A stretch of DNA of 45,060 nt from CAZGOM01 sp964542875 (GTDB taxonomy: Bacteria > Planctomycetota > Phycisphaerae > Phycisphaerales > Phycisphaeraceae): contig CAZIWA010000036.1 of the NCBI GenBank assembly GCA_964542875.1, forward strand, positions 1-45,060, written 5' to 3'. The position numbers were made by a program, and so were the translations under genes. Under the pieces are notes generated by a model. The model did not search any database and was not told the DNA's origin. It saw only the letters and a list, made by a program, of their open reading frames with translations. Shown piece after piece: positions 8,121 through 16,402 of this stretch; the first letter of the stretch is position 1; each line of letters starts with the position of its first letter.

Positions 8121-11100
8121 TTATTCTCCCCAGCTAGGTACGAGATCGCCCCATGCAGAACCATTACCATCTAACTCGATTGTAATCTGCTCATCGACTT
8201 CCCGTAGGCTTCGCATTGGACTCGGCATAAGGGCATCCGATACCCACTCGGTTGTTGCACCGCCGGAAATGATTTGATTTCGGAATTGCTCTACCCGTCG
8301 CCGAATTTCATCGCGCATCTCGCTTGATCGGGAATCAGCACCTTCCTTTACGAGATACGCCCGCTCTAGCACATCAATGAAGTCATCGAATCGGAGTGTA
8401 CCCTGCAATATCTGTTTGCGGATGAAATCAACCCGTGTAAACATTCCAGGTTTAGGAGACCGGTTAGCGCGATCTTGAAGAAGCACCCCCATGAAAAGTC
8501 CTGGCAATGTCCGTTGTAGGCTGAATTTGGACCACCGGTTGATAGCTACCGGCTCGACCAATCTGCCCAGAAACTCGTGGTATTTCACAAAGTATGCGAA
8601 GTGGCTCTGATCACGCTCTCGTGCAGGTTTCATACAGGTAAATACGATCCCGCAGTGAGAACGGCCAACCCGGCTGGAAGCCTGAATATACTCTGCGTTC
8701 TGACGCGGCATACCAAAAAAGAACATTGCGTTAATCCTATCAATGTCAACGCCGTGGCTGATCATACTTGTGGCGAGGATCAAGTTGGGGGCTTGCCGGC
8801 CAGGAAGATCACCGCGCTCCAGCCGTTCCAGTGTTCGAGTCACGGCATCAGTTGCGGTGCTTCCCGACAATTCCTCGATACGGAACGGGTCAATACCATC
8901 CTGTTGGAGAATCGGAGAACTATGACTATCCAGGTCCGTTCGCAATGAACTCAATTCTCGCGTCGCTGAGAAATAACACAGGCTTGTTCGGTACGGATCG
9001 ACCAATGCTTGCCAGTCGCGATTTCCCGGCTTGCAGCTACCGCCAAATGGATTGTCAGCTCCTTCCTTCAATTGACACAAAGACCATATCTCACGCTGGT
9101 ATGCCTCCAGCAATTCAAGCATCGCGTTGTGGATTGTCTTATTGTGAGGCAGCACCCCGAGATACAACCGCTGTGGATAGTCTCGTGTAAGGGAATAGAA
9201 GCTTGCACCCAGCCGTGGACCATGCCCGGGGAATACTCGTGCAGGGCGACCATATAGATGCTCTGCTTGACGTTCAAATGCTTCAATAGTAGCCGAAGAC
9301 GCAATAATCTTGAGCGACGCAGTCTGGCCGAAATTTCGCAACAACTCCTGGACAAACGTTTCGTAATGGGCATCAAACGTGCCCAAGCCTTCTTTCAGCA
9401 GATGCAACTCGTCTTGGACAAAAAGCGTCGGGCCACTCACACCGGCTGGAACACCTGCGGTAATGAGTGTTGCATCCCGACAGCCCCTTTGACAACACTC
9501 CTGACAACAGTAGCCATGCACTCGACACTTGCCAGTGACCCGCCCTAATAACAGCGCCATTTTTCGCTGGTTGCCCAAACTGGCTAGTTTGTCAATGGTT
9601 CCGACGACGACGGAAGGCAAATATCGGAACAATTCATTGTCCACGACATGAACGGGTAACTCGCCGCGTGGAAAAGCACAGCCACGCTCACCACATCGAT
9701 GAATCACTTTAATTCTCTGAGGATCGAAATCCACTGATATGTTCGAAGTACGACAAGAAGGACATCGGACAACTTTCTTCCACCGCTGCCTGGCATGAGC
9801 ATCGTTCGCGATGCTCCAGTTGGCGTCCGGCACCGAACCTAGAAGCGGCGCCACCAACTCATTTGGAGTCGCCTCTTGACCCGCAAGATAACCAATCGCG
9901 AATCCGTCTACGTTCGAACCCGAAAGTCGCGCATCACTGTGCCGCTGACGAATAAGTTCAGCAGCGCCCACAACATCGGCCGCCCTTTGGGTTTGCTGCA
10001 ATGTAAGCAGGCGAAGTGGGAAGCGTGTCCAAACGCTAACGCCGGCGGTCTTTCCTCTGAGCCGGTCCAAAAACAACTGAAATGCGATGACGCCAAGATA
10101 CGCCTCCGTCTTACCACCCCCGGTGGGGAAGTAGACAATGTCCACATGCTGGCGATCACGAAGGTCACCGTCATGTCCAGTCTTGAGCGCTGCAAGGCCA
10201 GGAATTTGTGAAACCAGAAAAACGATCTGGAACAAACGCCACGATGGCTTCTGTGGGTTCCCGGCAAACGACTGATTGGTTAGCCGGAAGGCAAGCTGTA
10301 CATCAGCATCTGAGCGAATGATCTCCAATCCTCGGTCAAATCGGGATATTTCATCCTGGAATTTCTGGCGATCCTCTGCATATTCAAGCGAATATCGCGC
10401 GACCCACTCTGGAATCCTCGTCTGGTATTCGCGCTCCATTCGAGCCCATTCGGCATCGTACGTATGCATCGCAGTGCTAATAGCCCCCAAGATTCCCACT
10501 GGATCGCGGGCCAGTGAATCGAAAGTTGCTGGCGGTTCAGAACTGGTCGCGAATCGTGGCTGTTCCAACAATGGGACATTGGTGCTTTGCAGCACATCCA
10601 TACCATTGTTGTCTACTTTCCGTTCGATACCGCAATTAAAGCCACGTCCCCACATATATCGGTCGTATCGAAATCCGCGCGGGATCAAATCTAACTCAAA
10701 CGGTCTAATCACTCCCAAAGGAGCCTTAACCTTCAACGCAATATCGAAGAAAAAGCCTTCAAACCGCCAGTCGTCCTGATCCACTATAGAGCGATTGGTC
10801 GCTTCCAATTCCAGCACGATATCTGTTGCGGTTTCACCTGGTCGGATGGTAGCTGAAACCTCCCAAGCCCAAGGCGGCACTGGCAATTCGGATTGGTTGG
10901 TCCAGAATTGCTCATACGCATCATTACTTGCCAGTGCACTCGGTGGAATGGCGTGCTCCTGTGTACCAGCCCAGCGAATGCGATCCTCTGCCCGACCAAT
11001 CTCCGCATGTGCCCGTGTAATTTCAGCAACAACGGCGCGTTGCAATTCATCCGTATTACAAACCCAGCCGGTTGCGTTGCGATTCAGAACTAGCTGTCCC

Positions 11101-11618
11101 GAGCCTGAGCAGGCAACTTTCCGATACCGAGGGAATAAGCCTCCTGAATCATTGCGCTGACTTGAGCGACCGCCGCGCGCCTGCGTATTGGCGGTGCCTT
11201 GCCCAGCTACCACAACGACACTCCCTACATTGTGGTTGGCAGCGCTACGCCCACCTTCCCCATCCGTAATTCCCTGGTGCGACATCTGTTGTTCACGTAT
11301 CGGACGAACACGGTAGTAACAGGCCCAAGAAAGAGTGACATTCAGTTCAAAACGATCCTGTTTCGGCAACATTCGTACATCAAGCCCGAATGCAGACGGG
11401 GCGATTTTTCGAAGCACTTCATCCGGCAGCCTTTGAGGAGTACCAGCCGGAGTTGCGGGTGGTGCTGGCCGCAATGAACCAATGAAATAGGTATCTCGCG
11501 GACGATTGTGGGTACATTCACTATGCAGACGTCCTGTGGCGCCGTCACAAACCCGGCCAGCAAGATATCGTGCTAAAAGGACTTCCTCCACTTGAAATTC
11601 AGCCACTGTCATAGTCAT
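8121..11618 (-). CDS. drmA: DrmA-like superfamily 2 helicase
   Basis: The 1165-residue helicase has Walker A PTGGGKTEAY (about residue 497), the DEXH-type box QDELH (about 733), motif III ASSATIEAF, and motif VI QASSRVGRS (about 976) following ATSMISHGVDID. Between motifs I and II sit zinc-binding Cys clusters (RCPSC, HRCGERGC, and CRVHGYCCQECCQRGC). The long N-terminal region (1-480) is not catalytic and fits the DISARM DrmA layout. The ATG overlaps the stop of the upstream gene in an ATGA arrangement, indicating translational coupling. In DISARM the DrmA-DrmB complex loads on DNA with a 5' overhang and is activated by foreign DNA. Assignment rests on architecture and on the adjacent DUF1998 gene. 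Confidence 0.87.
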   Translation of the reverse strand: MTMTVAEFQVEEVLLARYLAGRVCDGATGRLHSECTHNRPRDTYFIGSLRPAPPATPAGTPQRLPDEVLRKIAPSAFGLDVRMLPKQDRFELNVTLSWACYYRVRPIREQQMSHQGITDGEGGRSAANHNVGSVVVVAGQGTANTQARGGRSSQRNDSGGLFPRYRKVACSGSGQLVLNRNATGWVCNTDELQRAVVAEITRAHAEIGRAEDRIRWAGTQEHAIPPSALASNDAYEQFWTNQSELPVPPWAWEVSATIRPGETATDIVLELEATNRSIVDQDDWRFEGFFFDIALKVKAPLGVIRPFELDLIPRGFRYDRYMWGRGFNCGIERKVDNNGMDVLQSTNVPLLEQPRFATSSEPPATFDSLARDPVGILGAISTAMHTYDAEWARMEREYQTRIPEWVARYSLEYAEDRQKFQDEISRFDRGLEIIRSDADVQLAFRLTNQSFAGNPQKPSWRLFQIVFLVSQIPGLAALKTGHDGDLRDRQHVDIVYFPTGGGKTEAYLGVIAFQLFLDRLRGKTAGVSVWTRFPLRLLTLQQTQRAADVVGAAELIRQRHSDARLSGSNVDGFAIGYLAGQEATPNELVAPLLGSVPDANWSIANDAHARQRWKKVVRCPSCRTSNISVDFDPQRIKVIHRCGERGCAFPRGELPVHVVDNELFRYLPSVVVGTIDKLASLGNQRKMALLLGRVTGKCRVHGYCCQECCQRGCRDATLITAGVPAGVSGPTLFVQDELHLLKEGLGTFDAHYETFVQELLRNFGQTASLKIIASSATIEAFERQAEHLYGRPARVFPGHGPRLGASFYSLTRDYPQRLYLGVLPHNKTIHNAMLELLEAYQREIWSLCQLKEGADNPFGGSCKPGNRDWQALVDPYRTSLCYFSATRELSSLRTDLDSHSSPILQQDGIDPFRIEELSGSTATDAVTRTLERLERGDLPGRQAPNLILATSMISHGVDIDRINAMFFFGMPRQNAEYIQASSRVGRSHCGIVFTCMKPARERDQSHFAYFVKYHEFLGRLVEPVAINRWSKFSLQRTLPGLFMGVLLQDRANRSPKPGMFTRVDFIRKQILQGTLRFDDFIDVLERAYLVKEGADSRSSEMRDEIRRRVEQFRNQIISGGATTEWVSDALMPSPMRSLREVDEQITIELDGNGSAWGDLVPSWGE

Positions 11619-14068
11619 GATGTAGCCTTTCTCAAATAACCGATGTGCGACCGCAAGAATGGACCCAAAACCTGCGACACAGATGCAACCCTTCCTCGTA
11701 CCAGCGAATGTTTGAAGTCGTCGACTGTAAGCCCCAAATCGGCATCAACGACGGCTTGAGATCCAGATAACATAACGGAACCGGTTCCGTCTGATTCTAA
11801 CCAACGGTTCAGACGATGCGACAAACTCCTGTGTAATCCGGCTAACCGACCTGCCGCATTACCGATCTCACGTGCGAACTGCTTGGCTATGGCGATGTTC
11901 AAAATCTCTCCCAACCGCTGAATATCCTGCCAATCGCTCGGTGCCAAAGTAAACCCCAGAATCCATCCTCGAATGGAAGCCGCAGTGGTAATAGTGCTAC
12001 CTTGCCTGCGAAGAGCATTCAAGACACTTTCGAATGTGGTTCCCGACCGTCGCTTACCCTCAATGAAAGCTCGCCGCAGTTCCTGATGCCACCGATCAAC
12101 CAAAGTGAGCCACGGTGCAATCGTTGAGTGCGAATGCACTCGGGAGACCAATAGGTCATATACACCACGTCTGTGCTCACCATGTACCAATAGAATTTCA
12201 TCACCCACACGAAGCGAACGCGAGTATCGTGGCTCCACCTTGACGCCATTTGACGTGCGGGCAACCACATTTACATAGTCATGAAGCGGCAGCAGTATTT
12301 GCGAGCCGTCGTCTAATGTGACCTTCAAAGCATCTTCAACCCAGTCATCCTCGCTGGTTGATGCACCGACATCGGTCACTTCAGAAGCCCGGTTGAAGAT
12401 TTCCGGCTCATTGGTTTCGTCTTCCTCGATTTCCTGGACCGCAAACAGTGCTCGAATAGCATCTGCGGCCTCGGGCCGGTTCCACAATAATCCCGAACTC
12501 ACTGCCCTGAATCCACTACTATGGCTAGTGATACCTCGCCCGGTAGCGACACGCACCCGTGAGTTCCTGATGTTTGAACCATCAGCTGCAATTCTGAGCG
12601 GAGACGGGCCATCACAGCCACCACATAACTTATCCGACCACTCGGCAACCCTACGTCGCAGCACGTCTACTAAGTGCGGCCAAATAATCACACGAACTTC
12701 TTTGTGTTCCAAAATGGATTCGATTCGCCAATCTAGGGCGCGGGAGGGCAGTCCAATCAATGTGACTTGCTCCCATTGGGGTAGGCGATCGTTGTATGAA
12801 TAATCAGGCAAAGCAACTAACGACACTCTAATATCACGCAGGTCATCCTCAGAAATATTGAGCTTACTTAGCAGAGCAAATCGAAACAAATCCAGATGGG
12901 CTCGGCTTTGGAAGACAAACAACGATGGAACTGTTGCTGCTACGACAAGGTTGGCCGTGGTAAGCCACATAAGCGAGGCCGATTCCTCTTGCAACATTCC
13001 ATGTACAGCTAAAAGTTTTTCGTACACCACACCCAAGCTGAGATGAATTTCGCCAACATCTCTCAGCGCTCGAACGAACCGTTCTAGCGTCCGCTGGAGC
13101 CGGCTTAACGTCGGCATGCCCCAGTAGTTCACACACTCCGCCTCATACAGGTCGACCGGCACCGAAAGAGTTTCCAAAAGCCGCAAATATCTCCAAGCGA
13201 CTGAAATAGCATCGCGAGTCACCTGCCCGTGCAATCCCCCAGCGTTCCGAGTCAATTGGTAGTAGCAATGTGTTAGTTGGTCAGCAACGCCGACTGCGCT
13301 TGCCCCGTCGAGAACCAGCGGCGTAAGGATGGTCAATCCTGTGCGCCGTCCAAGTTCATCCAGCGATGCGATACGAATCGGTGGCCCGGTGACCTTGGGC
13401 CAACTGTAGACGCAACCTCCTTGTCTTCGCCACAGGTCGATCATGGGGGACAGGTGTAGCCCAGTCCATCCAATGACGGGAATACTCATATTTTTAGCCG
13501 CAGCAAGTAGCGATGGAAGCCATAGTGGTGTTTTTCTACGGCCACAGTCCACCGCTATCCACCGAGGATGCAGAGCGCGGATAATCTGCTCAGGCTGCGC
13601 CGGCGACACAATCGAAGTCACAATAGGCAATGAACTTTCCGGTCCTATTCGATACAACTGGCTGTCTCCGCGCCCAAACTCTTGGGTGAACACTCCGCCG
13701 AGCGCTGTGCCACCTACTCGCACCGAAGCAAACTGCTCACGAATCAACATATCCGCACCGATATAAAGAATCCGCTCTCTGTTCATTTCGCCACCTATGC
13801 GCGACACCGAATCGCAGACGATTCCCGCCGCGAGCGCGAGCGGTGCCCGTCGCTCATCCAAATCCGGCCATACCATCAACAGCGATGAACGTGCTGCGAT
13901 GCACTCGCAGATCAAACGACTTGAGTAGTCATCGATGATGTCACAACGACTCTCCGTCGAAGTTGCATAGCGCAGTCGGCCACCCTGCACCAATTGCACG
14001 AAAGTAGATTGCCGAGCAATAGCTAATCCATCGAAAGCTCTGGTGAGTTTAGCGGGGGATGTTAACAT
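11615..14068 (-). CDS. drmE: DrmE-like protein
   Basis: The 817-residue protein lies directly before the DrmA-like gene and is coupled to it by a 4-bp overlap, the position DrmE occupies in class 2 DISARM. Identification is by size, context and general character; I cannot point to a diagnostic motif. The first 120 residues resemble a degenerate helicase start: an all-hydrophobic strand LLMVWPDLDERRAPLALAA, then RILYIGADMLIREQF, with no Walker A lysine. A basic, Cys-containing linker (SDKLCGGCDGPSPLRIA) precedes an acidic segment, IEEDETNEPE. The start was set at 14068 because AGGGGGAA lies 7 nt upstream; the longer form from 14140 would overlap the previous gene by 92 bp. Confidence 0.6.
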   Translation of the reverse strand: MLTSPAKLTRAFDGLAIARQSTFVQLVQGGRLRYATSTESRCDIIDDYSSRLICECIAARSSLLMVWPDLDERRAPLALAAGIVCDSVSRIGGEMNRERILYIGADMLIREQFASVRVGGTALGGVFTQEFGRGDSQLYRIGPESSLPIVTSIVSPAQPEQIIRALHPRWIAVDCGRRKTPLWLPSLLAAAKNMSIPVIGWTGLHLSPMIDLWRRQGGCVYSWPKVTGPPIRIASLDELGRRTGLTILTPLVLDGASAVGVADQLTHCYYQLTRNAGGLHGQVTRDAISVAWRYLRLLETLSVPVDLYEAECVNYWGMPTLSRLQRTLERFVRALRDVGEIHLSLGVVYEKLLAVHGMLQEESASLMWLTTANLVVAATVPSLFVFQSRAHLDLFRFALLSKLNISEDDLRDIRVSLVALPDYSYNDRLPQWEQVTLIGLPSRALDWRIESILEHKEVRVIIWPHLVDVLRRRVAEWSDKLCGGCDGPSPLRIAADGSNIRNSRVRVATGRGITSHSSGFRAVSSGLLWNRPEAADAIRALFAVQEIEEDETNEPEIFNRASEVTDVGASTSEDDWVEDALKVTLDDGSQILLPLHDYVNVVARTSNGVKVEPRYSRSLRVGDEILLVHGEHRRGVYDLLVSRVHSHSTIAPWLTLVDRWHQELRRAFIEGKRRSGTTFESVLNALRRQGSTITTAASIRGWILGFTLAPSDWQDIQRLGEILNIAIAKQFAREIGNAAGRLAGLHRSLSHRLNRWLESDGTGSVMLSGSQAVVDADLGLTVDDFKHSLVRGRVASVSQVLGPFLRSHIGYLRKATS

Positions 14069-15923
14069 GCTTTTTCCCCCTGTGATCAACAGTGCCGCAT
14101 GCAAGTCCGGCGAGCATCGACTGCGCGACGGATTGTTCAAATTCCGGCCAGGAGAAAACCCGGTAATCCCATGGGGACCGGAGGTGAATTACTACATCAG
14201 GTTGGAGTTCATGTATGAAATCAGCCCAGCTTGCTGCTGCCAGAAACACTGTGACGCGAAGACGCTTAGCGCATCGCCGCAGATTCCGGGCGACAATGCT
14301 GGCAGTGATGGGATCAAGTGTGGCGCAAAACTCATCAGCGATCCAAACATCCGAATGGGATGCAATTAATTTGGCCATCATTGCGCGATAGCGCTGACCA
14401 TTGCTCAATTCGCCAAACCGCTTCAAGTAAAGGTGGGCCTCTGCCAGCCCCGACACATTGAGAGCATACAAGGACTCGTCGAAGGATGGTCCTCCGAGAG
14501 TATCAATCAGCGGCTTCTCATTATCAAGCGGTTGCAGCACACTCACATCAAGTGATGGCTTCACCCACAAACGCCCCGTGAGACCTGGGGGGCGGTATTC
14601 GCTATTGATAAGCTTCCGCTGTAATAGTGACAGAAGTGTTGTTTTACCTGCTCCTGAAGGACCACAAATAAGCACGGTTTCTCCCCGCGCTATCTTGAAA
14701 CTCAAGTCAGTAAAAAGCGTACTATGCAACATGTCGTTATCGATACCAAATGCTTCTTGGACACGGCGGGTGAATCGCGTACGGTGAATAGTCGCTGACA
14801 TCTTGAAGCTGCATCGGGTTGCTGTCACAATCTGCTGGGGTTCAATCCGGTGCGCGGAAGGAATTAAAGCCGGACAGGTCGGCGGCAAACAAAGCTCTAC
14901 GATCCGCTTCGCGGTAAACGCTTCGGCATCGTGGTTCAGTCCCATTAGAAAGGTTGGTTTTGGAAGTCGGAAGACCTTGTGCAGCATCGTCCAGTCTCGA
15001 TCCGGCAACCGATGGGGATCACGTAGTAAGAGTTCCATGATCGACTCACGATTGAGTCCCTTCCGCTTTGCAATTCGATTCAGCCTCTTGGCATAGGAAA
15101 CTTGCAGTTCCACGATCCCGGCGGACTCTTTATTCAGGATTTCCTGTTGCCGAATCCGACGCATGTTTCGTAGCACATACTCCATGTCCTTTGTCAGCCG
15201 CTCCAGATTCCCCTCTGTCATCCCGATGTAGTGCATCCCCGCCCGTTCAACAAACGGCACATAGCGCAGCATATCGGCTGTAATTTCCATGAAAAGTGGT
15301 TTCAATCTGCCCACATTCCAGTGTTCACGCGCGTAGTTGGCTGCATGCCGAACTAGCAGGCTCGCCAACCCAAGCCCCCGAAACTCCGGTGAAATTACTG
15401 TTCGTGCGATGCGCACAATCAGGTTTGTGTACTGCCGAACAGTGTCTTTGGTCCACTCAGTCCAGCCAATGCCGCTGTCAGAATCCACGAACGGCGCACT
15501 CAGTACCATTGCTCGCGGTTTGTTCATCAAGAATGCCGTTGCTAGCTCAATGTATCCAAGGACGTTGGGCAACAACGGGTCGTGACATACCATGATCAAC
15601 GGTGATCGACGACCATGCAGTTCCTTTCCACGGTAGTGATACTTGGCAAGCTGTGCGTACCCACGCAGTTCGTCCGCGGTCTCAATTTCCTTAACTGTCA
15701 CTAATACGCGCCGCTGTCCCACGTCGATATGGTCAACCGCTTCGTATGCCGGGAATAGTTTTGCGACACCGTTCTTGCAGCGAACATGCGCACAATTCGC
15801 ACTGCGATACACTACGTCATCTCCTGGTCCCAAACACGCAAATCGATGAGTCTGAATCCGGCGATTATTTTTCAGCCGATAGCTCTTGGTGAAGTCATTA
15901 AACTGGACGGACTTGACCTGCAT
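14049..15923 (-). CDS. GNAT acetyltransferase-ABC ATPase fusion (COG2401 type)
   Basis: This 624-residue protein is the first gene of the DISARM-like operon; GAGG 8 nt before the ATG supports the start. Residues about 90-260 form a GNAT domain: the AcCoA-binding loop is VISPEFRGLGLASLLVRHA (near 175-190), followed by the late GNAT strands (MEITADM, FVERAGMHYIGMT). Residues about 385-600 form a soluble ABC ATPase: Walker A GPSGAGKTT (about 421), signature ELSNGQRYRAMMA (about 505, with N in place of the usual G), and Walker B WIADEFCATLD (about 524). No membrane segment exists, so it is not a transporter. The fused architecture is known as a family of unknown function (ABC-type ATPase fused to a predicted acetyltransferase). 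GNAT enzymes of the phage Mu Mom type modify adenine in DNA; that role here is inference from context. Confidence 0.88.
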   Translation of the reverse strand: MQVKSVQFNDFTKSYRLKNNRRIQTHRFACLGPGDDVVYRSANCAHVRCKNGVAKLFPAYEAVDHIDVGQRRVLVTVKEIETADELRGYAQLAKYHYRGKELHGRRSPLIMVCHDPLLPNVLGYIELATAFLMNKPRAMVLSAPFVDSDSGIGWTEWTKDTVRQYTNLIVRIARTVISPEFRGLGLASLLVRHAANYAREHWNVGRLKPLFMEITADMLRYVPFVERAGMHYIGMTEGNLERLTKDMEYVLRNMRRIRQQEILNKESAGIVELQVSYAKRLNRIAKRKGLNRESIMELLLRDPHRLPDRDWTMLHKVFRLPKPTFLMGLNHDAEAFTAKRIVELCLPPTCPALIPSAHRIEPQQIVTATRCSFKMSATIHRTRFTRRVQEAFGIDNDMLHSTLFTDLSFKIARGETVLICGPSGAGKTTLLSLLQRKLINSEYRPPGLTGRLWVKPSLDVSVLQPLDNEKPLIDTLGGPSFDESLYALNVSGLAEAHLYLKRFGELSNGQRYRAMMAKLIASHSDVWIADEFCATLDPITASIVARNLRRCAKRLRVTVFLAAASWADFIHELQPDVVIHLRSPWDYRVFSWPEFEQSVAQSMLAGLACGTVDHRGKKHVNIPR

Positions 15924-16402
15924 CTGTTATGCCTCGCACTTTCCAGGTCGGTGAGCTTGGAACTCGTAATTCTGCCTCTTCCCGAGGCTCGACAATAACG
16001 CCTACCCCAGCAGTTTGCGGTTGACTGGAAGATCATGTCGACTGATCTTTTTGCCAGCTTAACTTGCTTCGAAGTTAAAAGATATTCCCTTAAATCATTG
16101 AGCATCCCATTGATGACTATCTCGTGGCATCTCTTCACTGAAGAAAAGACTCGTTCACTGCTGTGCGATCTCCCGAGTGCAGATCAAAGCGACTACGCAG
16201 TCCAATCGATGGCTCATCCCAACAAGCTCAGGCAACCAGTGGGCTATGCCCTATTCGCCCCCATGCGCAGGCTACACGCTCGGTAAAGTAGTGGTAGCTC
16301 TTGGTGCGCTCAGGATTGATTTGCTCAACCGCTTCGTTGAAGCGAAAGTTTGGTTCTAGCCATGCTAGACTCTGTTCCCACAAACCGGGAGCCTCACACG
16401 CT
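15924..16402. other. Divergent intergenic region
   Basis: The 479 bases separate the minus-strand DISARM-like operon from the plus-strand type III operon and must hold both promoters, although no clear -35/-10 pair stands out. Short ORFs here (16035-16286 plus, 15872-16138 minus) have no family-like features. Composition is more AT-rich than the flanking genes. Confidence 0.5.
16330..16368. promoter_or_regulatory. Tandem small inverted repeats upstream of res
   Basis: CGCTTC-GTT-GAAGCG (16330-16344) and CTAGC-CAT-GCTAG (16356-16368) lie 35-73 bp before the res start codon. They could be operator sites or weak hairpins. Neither has a T-tract, so they are not terminators. Confidence 0.3.

Noticed and set aside
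15872..16138. 88-codon minus-strand ORF before the GNAT-ABC gene
   Set aside because: It overlaps the GNAT-ABC start by 52 bp, becomes non-protein-like after about 40 codons, and that gene's own ribosome site is good. It could be a short upstream peptide but evidence is weak.
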